From Onthophagus taurus (lineage: Eukaryota > Arthropoda > Insecta > Coleoptera > Scarabaeidae), in NCBI RefSeq assembly GCF_036711975.1, contig NC_091975.1:4218501-4282500 (forward strand): 64,000 nt of DNA, read 5' to 3'. The translations under genes and the position numbers were made by a program. Numbering within the stretch: the stretch's first letter is position 1; every line of letters begins with the position of its first letter. This document shows positions 15,801-27,800 of this stretch, in pieces. The notes under the pieces are model-generated. The model was not told the origin of the DNA. It ran no database searches and was given only the letters and a program-made list of their open reading frames with translations.

Positions 15801-18800
15801 TAGCGAACACAGGCCGCCGAGTTAGACAACGTAATTAATCGAGTTACCTGGGAAGCCCTACTCGTATCTATTTCTGTCAGCGTTCCCTTAAACCTGGAAA
15901 TTGCGTACTTTTTTATATTATAGTAGTCCCGATTTTAATCTTCATGTCCACTCGTGCGTACCCTTTCGAAATTTCTTAAAAGATATCTTACCACTTCATC
16001 CCGAAATTCTCGGCTTATACAACTCGGAATCCCCCATAATTTTATGAAACGAATCAGGGTTGGATCCAACCCAATGGTGCCGAATTTTACGGCCGATGGG
16101 GGGTAGGGCGCGTTAGGGCGGCCTTTATCGCGCCAAACCGAAATGAGCAGTAAAACCGAACACAAAGCGGGGAAAAAATCGGCCGCTTTTTTTTACGTCG
16201 CGTTATCTGAAACTGAAACTGGAGCCGAGATCTGAAACATGACGGCCTACGTTCCAATCATTTCTATGCTCTATGTTTGACTGACGCTCGATATGCTATT
16301 TACATGGACAAAATTCGAGCCAGAAATCGGAGGCTGTATATTTCAGCTGTAAAAGAGTAAATTTTGATTAAATCTAAACTAGATATGGATGTTTTAAAAT
16401 TGAATTTAAACGTTGAAGAATGTTTTTGAAAACGTAATATTTACTGGATTGGTAACAATACCTTCCTAACTCCGAGATTGAGCTTCGAGGGTTTTGCTCG
16501 AACACTAACTAAGTTAACTCGCTATCGAGATCAGATAAAGTTTTATTAAGGAACGTGTTAAGGCCGTAGTAGCTTATTAGGCGAATTTCATCTCGTATAT
16601 GATCTATGTAGCATCCAACCCCTGATAGACATCGGGGTCGTAACCCCGCAGATTTATATCCATTACTTACGCGTTCCCGCTCATCCCCAATCTAAACTTT
16701 ACACTATAATTGTGTACTTAAACTAATAACGCGGCCGGTCCACAATAGAGGGCGGCGGGAGTCCCGGATAACTTCCGGAGTTAGTTGTTTAGGATACAAT
16801 TTGCGCGAGTGGGTAAAGTCGGGTTTACGAAAACTTCATGGTTCTTGTATTGCCGAGGAACTAGGTATTCTTGGACGATTCCAATAACGGGGAAGCGAGC
16901 CAGGAAATCCTAAAATCACAACACCTGGAGCGCGGGTTGGAATCTAGGTCAGCATTGTGGGCATTAATCTAGTTGACATCGGCTGTCCTGTGAATCCTGC
17001 AGGCATTGTGCGAGGTCTTATCGGCTACCAACGTGCCAGAAGCACTTTACCAGTACACGCCATCCAAATTGGCCATGGATAGACGAGCAATTCACACAAT
17101 CCTATCGAGTGGAGGTTAAAGCGAAACCTGCAAGCTACATGATAACACCTTTTATTGTTGCAGGTTACCGGGATTGTCGGCCGAGCGGATGTTCTAGCCT
17201 GCATATTCTTCTTGGTATCCTTCCTGGCTTACCACGGGTACGTACAGTTAACCAAAACCCACTTGTTTTCAGACCTAAATAAATCTTTCCGCATCCTTCA
17301 GTAGGATACAAGAACAACGGGCGCTAAATAATTCGTGGAACAGCTCCGCTGGGAAATCTGCGTTTTAATTATTCCCCTCCGCTGAAAATTACGGCCGCAA
17401 CGCTGAAATGGCTTTTCAGTCACCAAAAAATTCCCCAAACATTTGTTATGCATTTTTACCTATTCCAATTTACAACCGAGCGACACGCACTCTTTCCCTC
17501 CGAAAAACGCTTAAATCATTCAAAGTGGAAAAACGACGATGAGCTTTTTTTTCAATTCCACCCGACGAGTATTATTTATCATCACGTGTATTGCCGGGCA
17601 ACACCTGGGAAATCGCATGTATAAACTTTCCCGAAATAAATACTTCACGCGTTTAAATTTTGCATACCACCGGAAGCGGACTTGAATTCCACCGCTACAC
17701 CGCCTACACAATTTATTACACTGACTTGAACGCTAATTGGAAAATATATAGAGCAGTGTTTTTTTTTAAAGAGTACAATTTTTATAACCGGGTTAATAAA
17801 TTTTTAAAATACGGTTTTAAAGCCTATTGTAATATTGGAAACGAAAACTGTAGGGACTCCGATATTAAATGCGCAGATTTCAAGAATTGGTTTAAACCGA
17901 TCGATTCCATAATATTGGTCGCAGTTGAAACTGCCGGAGGATGGTAATATTTTTTATTGTACCGGGTCAAAGGGCATGAATAAAATATAAAGTGCGCCGT
18001 GAAAAGGACCGTCCCCTGAATAGAAAACTAAGCCCCGAAAGTCCGAAGTTATTTTCTATACGTCCTGGGCAGATAGTCAATAAACGTCTAGTGGCATGGC
18101 TAAAGAATAATTTACCCCTCGCAGAGAGGATACCGCTCCAAATTTATTTCGTTTTATAACGCCCCCGGAATCCACAAGTCACTGCTCTAAAGCGAAAGAG
18201 AGCAGGGTTAACAACGCGCGGATCTCTCACCCCTATTGGAGTGAAAAGATAGCAGGGTTTCTTCTGGAAGTTTCAACGGTACACGCCAATGACGGGCAAT
18301 CCATCAATTTCACGTGTAACGACCGATCCGAAAAAGTTGGAGATACACCAGGACCATTCTTCAAGAACCAAGCGCCTTTCGAAAGCACTTTATTGACTTA
18401 TGAACTAAATGGAACATTTATAGCAGGACTGTAGCGCTCTTTAGCGGAAGCGTGCGAAGATTGATGCACCAAAACCTTTAACACCGTAAACATTTCCAAA
18501 TTCACACTAATTATACGATTCGACCGTTTGGTGACTACAAGACATAAAAATGAAACGACCTTTCACTCGACGCATACCGGCGGAATTTACATTTTCAATT
18601 TCCCAGTCACGGTCGGTTTTTCCGGGTTCCCGTCAAAATTCGTGAATGCAAAGCAGATCATCGCCAGGCGAAAGTAGGTGGGGTACTTTTTTTCACGACA
18701 CGGGGATTTTTGAAAAGACCACCCCGACAGAAATGGGATTCTCTACTCTCCCGTCAAGACGGTTTATAAATATTTTCCGAGATTTTCTCAACAGTAATGT

Positions 18801-21800
18801 GACTTCGATTCGATTCCCATTCGAATGGTATTGTACTTATAAGCAACAGGATTCCGGTGAAAATTTATTTAACCTTTCAAATTTCAAATATCATTAAATA
18901 TATTATATAATGGTAACAAGTACATTAGTAGTGTTAATATAGTGAAGTGGTTTTGATGGTTGCCATGAAGAATGATACTATCAAGATCAGAAGCATATTA
19001 TCATAGTCTACTAAATACTGCAAGACATAGAAAACATAATCAATACATAGTGTGTCTATAAAGACATGGTGCATTTTTGACCGGTCACAGGAAAGCAGCA
19101 AAGCAAGTTGCTTTCTTCTTAAATCTTCACCAAATAGAAGGAAAACTCCACTAGTTTTCCTAGTATGATATACACCACGAACTGCGCAGCAGCAGATCAA
19201 CCCACACCAGTCGAGATGTGAATTCTGTTAGACAAAGCATTAAACTAAATTAAACTTCTTTTCCATTTCCACTTTTTTATTATTGGATTTTCTTAAGTTC
19301 TTCAATGTTAATGTTAAATACACGATTCAGCTCCATTACAGAATGATTATTCGGCTCACCGATTGTACGAATTACATTTTAATTTCATTAATTTGTAATT
19401 GTAATCAACACATGGTGTTTATTTAACTAATTTATTTTTCCAAGATTTTCGAGATGGAAATTCCTTAAAAATGAAGAAACAATTTTTCTATTAAAATATA
19501 GGTATGTCGACGATTAACGAAAGATCGCAGAGAATTTTCAATTCAGCTCTATCTAATTGGTTCTGGAGTCGCGTAAAATATTTACGATAAGATGTATTTA
19601 AGGGCTTTATTGGAAAAGGGGGTTCAAGCTGGCGTAATTTGCTTTGTTTGTAAACTGCGATTTTCAGTTTTGAAGCGGCTAATTTGGGTTGAACTTCAAA
19701 GGTAGCCCTAGGCGGGTGCATTCCGAAATTCGTTTTGCCGGCTTTTAATTCCTTTCCGGGCGTTGTTATCGTTTGCTTTTCATCTTTTAACGGGTACAGT
19801 TTTATCGCACCCGATCGACTACGGGACAATTGGAGAAACATCAAACCTCTAGAAATCGTTAAAATTTAATTAAGTGGAAACACTTAAAGTAGTCCAAGTG
19901 GCGGCTAATTAACAGCGAGCTTTCCGGGGAGAAAAAAGCTTTAAGGAAGTGGGAGTTCTGTCTGGACTCAACTAATTAAGATTGTATCGATCGAAAGTTG
20001 AGGAAAATGGTGAACGAATGTAATTCCATTTCAGTATGGACCAGTTCAAAGGGGACTATTTGCATTTTATGATTATACACAAACAAAACGACGTCGAATT
20101 ACTTTTAAATCGACGGCTCAAACTCTTTACCCCCCGATGTCGGGTTTTCCATCTGGGATAATTGAAAATCGGTCTCTGGTAACGGGATTTTGTACTCGAC
20201 AAGTACAGACTCCTGCTTTCGTCATATTTTCCAGTGGGTAATAAAACGAAGAAGGATGTAATCCAATACATGCGGGAACGTCCCTAACAAAAAAGGACAA
20301 TATTCGCAAGCCCTTGTAATAAAATCGATATAAAAGCAGAGCGTGTGTTTCAATACTTTGTCTACTTGTTCGTGAAGTATTTCACGAGCCCGAAACGAAG
20401 TTTACTCGGGTAAATTCGGCTTCGTTTTTCGAAAAACCTTCTCACGCTTGAAACCCTTGTTATCTGTCCCCGACAAACGATGTAAATTGAAGCCGAATTT
20501 AATATAGAGCCGACGAAGTATGAAAAACTCGACAAAACTATGTTAGGGTCGGTCCGAAAGTCCAGGATATTAGGAATCAGGGCGCGTCCCGCAGGAAGTG
20601 AACTTTCGTCCGCATTTCTGCCCGTCCACCAGTTTATAGGCGAATAATTCGGTCCCGCCCCAAGCGAATTCAACCAAACTTTCGCGCGATAGCAAAAAAC
20701 CGAACGGGAATTCCAAATATGAAATTATCGTCGGTTTGCGACCGCAGAGTTACCGAAATCAAATTGAAAACAAACACGAGGACGACCCGATACGGCAGCG
20801 AAACTAGCGCAAACGTGCTAGTTTATTCAACCCTGTTCCATCTCGGAAATCCAACGACACGTTTCGAGAACAAAGGGGCCATCCGGTGCCTGCACGAGGA
20901 TTAATAAGTATCCTGGGGGGATGGCAACGCAAAAATTTAGCGCTACGTCCAACGTGTTTGACTCGTCTTCATTAAGCCGGGACAAACAGCAATTTTTGTT
21001 CCATGTTCTTTAGGGACCTCTAACCAAAAGTCTTTCTTTATACACTATTTTCAGCAAACAAGACCCTGGTGTGTACCAACAACAAACACGTTCTTTTACA
21101 TTTTTACCTAATTCACCAACAAAAGATTAAGATTAGTATAGTTGTCTAAACTACATTTTAGACTTAATTTCAGTACATCCTCAATACCAGGACGTTCTAA
21201 ATCGATCGATGACCGATAATTAGCAGCTTCGATTCCGTTTGTGTGCTAAAGCTAAATTGGCTGACGGTGGATATGTGTAACGGTTGAATATTAATGTCGA
21301 AACGCATATATCCTCGCCTCTGTATATTGTCTTCATTATTAACAGTATTAAACGACGGGCTCTAAATCGCCGCAGCCACCGTTTCCAGCTTTCTAATTAC
21401 ACATGCATCAACTTCCGACCTCCCCAATAGCGAGGCTGGTAATCTAAAAGTTCTTGTATGCTTGAAACTTTTAATTGGACCGCTGCTGTGCGAAACGCAT
21501 TCGCAAAAAAAGTCAAGCAATCGTCCACTATAGTCGACACAGAATTTTCTCAGTTTAATTTTTAGCCCTTTAAACTCAAATTTTTTGCTTTTCATTTAAA
21601 ACGGTTCATTTTTTTTTATTTTGCAGGCGATACGATGGAAGGTGCTACATTTGGACCAGCGTAATTCTAGGAGGTTTGAGCATGCTTGCAAAAGAAACCG
21701 GGATAACTGTGTTCTTTGTCAACATAGCTTACGATTTGTACAAGAATTGGCCTAATTTGAGGAGGTAATTAATTGTTTTTAGCTAAATTGGGTGTAATAG

Positions 21801-24800
21801 AAAACAAATATACCGTAGTAATGAAAAGGGGTTGAATACAAAATCAGGTTTAAATTGAATCGGGGGCTATCTCGAAGATAATCGCCTCGCAAAGCGAGTA
21901 CAATCCGTTCGCAAACTCCGGGTCCTGGATAATATGCCGAGATACATTCATAGCGACTTCAGAACGGTATCAAAGTAATATCCCGTATCGCGTTACAATA
22001 GAATTTCAGATGCCCTTAAGGTATCGGACCTAGTTTCTCTTCAGAGAGGAAGAATGCAAACTAGCTCTTAAGCGATCTACGATGAATAGAAGTATTGTTT
22101 TTGTTTCATTTAACGGTTATGTCGAAAGATTCTATCAAGACATCTTGATAACTTTGTTTTGTTCTCGTTTTAGAACTGTTACGGAAGTGAGATGGAGTAA
22201 AGAAACGCAATTGTTCGTCAAGAGGGCGTGCAAAATGGTGACGTCGGTGAGTTTGCTTGAAATTTAATACTTAAAACAAAGGTGATATTCCAAAAGCTAC
22301 TCGTTTCGATCCAACGCAACTAATTAAAGAGTTCTTTTTACGGCCGTCCAACGAATTTCCATAAAATTAAGCAGGACAAAGGCGCGTCGCGGGAAATTTC
22401 AATTAGAAACTGTTTCTTGCCGAAAAAATTACCCGCCTTCGAGCCAGCGAGGGTTGTCGTCTACATCCTAATTAAGATTCCCTCCTGGATTAACACGAAT
22501 TAATTTAATTTTTATTGCAGTTTGGATTACTAATCATAATACGGCTCTCACTCCTTCAAGGTTCCTTTCCCAAGTTTTCAGAACAGGATAATCCGGCGGC
22601 TTTCCATCCATCACTTTATGTTAGGTAAGTTTCCAAAATATCATTTTATATTTATATGTTATAGCACATTTCATCATTTTCATAAATCAAGTCAAAGTAG
22701 TACTTAAAAATTTAATCATACTGTAAGGTTATGATGTTTTATAATCATAATATAAAGTTTTTAAAGTGGTTAATTTTACATTTTTTAATAGATATTTTTC
22801 AGATTAGATTTCTTTCAAGAATTCTCTCCTCAATTTCAAATGTCAAATTAAATAATCGACTTTTAAAAAACATATAAAATGAATCGATGACTCCTTATTG
22901 GCTTAAAATGCTTTATTTATGTTGTGAATCTGCAGTCTGGCTCAATATTTAATGCTATAACTGCAATGGTCACGTTTTTGGTGTTACTTGAGTTGTATAA
23001 AATTTTTGATACAAGTAAACTTTTGGCAACTATCCTCGCCAAAGTTTTGGTATGATGTTCACCTCTGTTTAATTAATTGATGGTCTTGTATATTTTTGTA
23101 TAAACAAGAATAAAAGAATTAATTTTGAAAGCATGTAAAATTCTTACGCTAAAAGGTTCATGAACTTCTGTTTCTCATAGATTACGCAGGTGACTTCTTT
23201 TTCTTTTCATTGCGTAGCTCTGGGAAATGTGTTATCCTCTACCCTGGATTTAACTGCAGTAACGGTAATGCTGGGGATGTTGCGGGTACGTTACAAATGC
23301 GTTACAATCTTCAGGGGTTTATTTCTTTGATCTCATCCCTAGTAATCACATTAGTAATACATATCTCGATAACTTAATGAATGTAGTCGAATTTGTTATT
23401 TTAAATTTAACTTAACCGACACTATAATGTCTTTTATGTATCATACTAACACCGGGATGATAGAGTTAATACTTGGGATCAAGTAGTAATCCGAAATTTT
23501 TGCACCTGGGAACGTAATTCCAGGTTGAAATCCGTAGACACGGAGGTCTCCTCACCAACAAACTTTCGGCGAAACGAGCCGCATTACGAGTTCGAGAACT
23601 TTAATATACTGCGTATAGCCCGCGCCAAAATAATATTTACTCACTTCGGTAACCGGATGGCCGAACTTGCCTGGAATAATATTTGCGCGCAATTCCGCGC
23701 ATTACAAGAGCCCCGCGAGCGAAAATGCCGACATCGGAAATTGTAATTGGAGTCGAAACGTATTATTCTTGCTTCTTGTTTACACGGCGAAGTTGACAGA
23801 CGACGATTCTCGGTCTCGGCTTATAGCATTTCGTTTCGAAACTTTCAGTAGTAAGCTTCTTTCGTAAGTGAAAACAGTGTAAAATATTGTGAGTGAAAAT
23901 TCGGTGATATAGGAAGTCGATTACAAAGTATAAGGGGTGAAAGTTGATGGATTTACGGGTTGACCAAAACCGGGTAACTTCGCGACGTTCCATTTAGGTT
24001 CACAAAGGACCCTTTAGCCAGTCTGTCGCCCCCGTACATTAAAAGTTTCGACGTCAAACCAGCTTTTGACCTACAAAACGTTTTTCGGGATTCGCGATTG
24101 GAACGTTTGGTGAACAAGTCAAGGGAAACACACGATTGTCAAACACTCGAAACGTCCAAATATTCGGGCCATGTCCGAATTGTAGAGCCAATAATGCAAA
24201 AAGCCCAAGAGCTTTCACAACGGACCGATTGTTCGTCGTCGAATACACAAAAAAAGAGGTGGGAAAGCTTTTAAACAAATTGCCAGTTTCATTTTGGTGT
24301 GCTCCGGGAAGCGGTGAACAATATATCAGCAAATATAACATTTTTAGCAAAACAACTGGTCCCTTGAGGACAATTATCTAAATTACCTATGAGCGGGCAA
24401 CCCAGGGATTCACACAAGCTTTCATAAATATGATTTACTGCAGTGTCGTGTACGGTATCGGGAACTCTTTTTGTGGTGACACCATCAAAAAGCTTTTTAT
24501 TTATACGTTTTCCTTAATCTTTGTTCAAATTGAGCAATTTGGCCTTTGAAAGCAGAGTAAACACTTAAACGGCTTAACGTAAATTTCAAAATCAAACAAA
24601 GTCCGCATGGAAATGAGCCCACAAAGACAAGAGACGCCCCTTTCTTTTACTCAAGACTTGAAAGGGGGCTTATAAAGGGGGCGACATCGAGATTCCGCCG
24701 ATTCCCATGTCGACGATTTCGTAAAGGGAAAATCCGGTAATGTGTACAAATGGGTCGATCCGGTGTTAAAAGAGCGGTCTCGTCTTTGGGATTAGGGAGA

Positions 24801-27800
24801 CGTATTAAATTAAACATGCGTCGCGAAGTTGCCACCTCCACCGGTACACAATTATTTAGTTTCCCGGTAGACTGTCAAACTAGTTTAATTTCAGTGAAGT
24901 TCCGGCGCCCTCTGACCGCGCCAATATGCAAATAAGTTGCTGGCAACTTCAAATTTATGTGTGTTGTTACCATAGAAGGGCTCACCCGTTTCCCCCATGC
25001 ATGCGTTATCGGGTACCATTAAAAAAAAATCTAACCAATTAGATTCAAGTTACATTTCAATTAATGATCATTTTTTTTTGCTTTTTTTTAGGATATTAAC
25101 GTTTTGTTATCTGGCGGCTTTCAATTGGTGGCTACTTTTATGTCCGGCTACATTATCGCATGATTGGCAAATGGGGTCTATACCATTGGTGACGTCCTTA
25201 ACTGACTCAAGAAATATTGTGACGTTTCTTTTCTTGGGGGTAGCACTTCTTTTGGCGACTCGTTCCCTCATCGATTTTGAGGTAAGTAAATAATCAACTT
25301 TGCAAACTTTACATTTTTATTCTAAAATAAATTATTATGCGAACGGATTGAAAGTATTTTGAAAACTTCTTAAAGCATTAGTCCACCATTCAGCTGCTGT
25401 TCCAATCGTTTCTTCAACGGGTTTTCTTAACGAAATAATGGGTCCTGGATGGATAAGTCCTTCTGGAGGACAATACATTATGTTCAATTTTTTAACGTCA
25501 TTTTCTCCGAAACCTTGTCTTTGACCCATTTTAATCCGACTACCATCTTGTCGCATCTAAAATATAAATTAATATTTTTATAAATAAAGCAAGAATATTT
25601 ATATTCCTAATAATTTCACCAGTTCTTCAATCATTTTAGGGGTTATCGTTGGTTTTTTCCCGTAATCTTTACTAAAAGCGTACATTGAGTAATGCATTAC
25701 ACTCCCAAAATCGTACGGAATTCCGAAATTTGTAACATCCTCTTCGTTTGATCTTTCAAAATTAATCATTCGAGCGGGATTGATGTTGTCGTTCATTATC
25801 GCAATATGTTGATCTCGATCGATTCTTGTATGTTCGTGTTTTATCCCTAAAGCGTGCATTAATTCATGTATTGCCGTTCCCCTTCTTTTTGTGCTTAAAC
25901 AACCAGGATGTTGCAAATTTAACTCTTGTTTTCCCCCTTGTCTACCCAAAGAAGACCAACATCCGGTAAATCCATTAGTAATGTATAAATAATCGTGGTC
26001 GAAAGGTTCTTTTGGCCGAAATCTTCAAATTTATTATTTACTCCCCAAAAAGAAATGATTAATAATGATCATACCTAACGCACGTAAGCATATGATATTG
26101 ATTAATTGCCCATTCTAAAAGATCCAAACCTTCATCATTGTATGGCCCAGCAATTACAAACGGTACTATTCCATAAGGCCATCGAAGGCTTTCGTTTCTC
26201 GTAATACTCCTTAAGTTGGTGGTGGTCGTGATAATATCCCCTTGGAAGTAATTTCCAAGTTCGTCCGGATTAACTTCCCAAGAATCGTTCCAACTATTTA
26301 TAACGGATCCCGAACGAAGATTCGGTTCCGATTCGAATTCTTCTTCTGTAGTAACAGGAAAGGATTTGGTAATATAAACCCATAACCCGAGAACAAAAAG
26401 AAAAACTCCCAAGTAGTTCATAACGTTAAAATGTTCGTCTTAAAGAAAAAATGACGCGGATAACAAGTCGTAAAAATTAAATAGACGATTGTTTTGTGTT
26501 TTCTTATCTTTATGGTAGAATAACATTTAACGGCTCGGACATGCTGTTATTATTATAATAGTTGGTTATTATTCATTTTGATGGTTGAAGAAAAAGGAGG
26601 AAGTAGGTATGATGGATGAAAGGAGAGAAACATTCTCGTCTAATCGGAGATGGAATCGGTATCATATGGTTTCTAAAAGTGGACCGGGCATAAGACCAAT
26701 CGATCGAGAAGAGCTGAGATTGGAAAAGGAACTAGAAATGTAGCGGAAACCACAGCAACTGGAACCGATTCAATTTCTGCCAACATAATGGGGATTCAGG
26801 TTTGAATTCCCACAGCGGAATTAATTAAGAACGAGCATATATTTATTTTATATCTTTAACTCTGGTTTTTGAACGGAAACTATGCTATTGTTATCTTCGT
26901 CATAAAATCACTAGGTCCTCATTTGCATTTAGATTAATAAGTTCGCAGTTCGTCTCGTTGATAATTTCCGAACACGCGACAGTTGAGAGTCTGAGCAAAT
27001 ATTAATGGAAACGTCGTGATATTTAACGAAAATATTGTTCCATTTTAATTACGTACGAGGGGAAATAGGAATTTTAATTGATGATAAACAAGTCAGATGG
27101 GGAAGGTCGAAGAACGGTCGGAAAACATCCTCTTCAGATTGTGTTTATTCTATCGTAGTATTTTATTCGTAATTAAATTGCTTTATTATATTAAAACTGA
27201 TGTGCATATTACAGAAAACATTTCAAGCATTATATTAAGCGTTATCAAACACACTATTCGTAAAGAATCTTTATAAAATCACAATAAATCTAACAAATCA
27301 TTATCAACACTTATAAACAAAATTGTGAGCTTTTCAGTAAAAAAAGCTACATTTTAAAACATATTTTAGTTTTTGAGATATCACTTCTTAAATACAATCA
27401 TGTTTTTACTCATTTTTTAGAGAAAACGTTTTTTTCGATCATCTTCATAAAATCATAATAAATCGGGGATTTAACAAATTTTAGTAAAATTATCAACACT
27501 TATAAATAAATTTGCGATCTTTTCAATGAAGTAAGTTACATTTTAAAATACATTTAAGTTTTTGAGATATTCACTTTTAAACAGAATGATATTCTTTTTT
27601 TAATTAATCCTTAATAACAGCAAGGTTTAATAGATATTTTTGATCTAGTTTTCATTAAAATAAGTTCATTTCAAAAATTTGGTTTCATCCTTAAATTTAC
27701 CTGAAATGTGATGAAATGCATGACGAGTATCCTTTGTGCAGTTATTTTCGGGTTTGCGAGTTACGAGGACGCAAACATTTTGCCCACGGGGCGGAAGTTA

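Noticed and set aside
19491-19844. 117-codon minus-strand frame in a TMTC1 intron
   Set aside because: No promoter, splice partner or recognisable motif; length is within chance for this composition.
24054-24381. Overlapping 98- and 81-codon frames on opposite strands
   Set aside because: Mutually overlapping, intronic, and without family resemblance.
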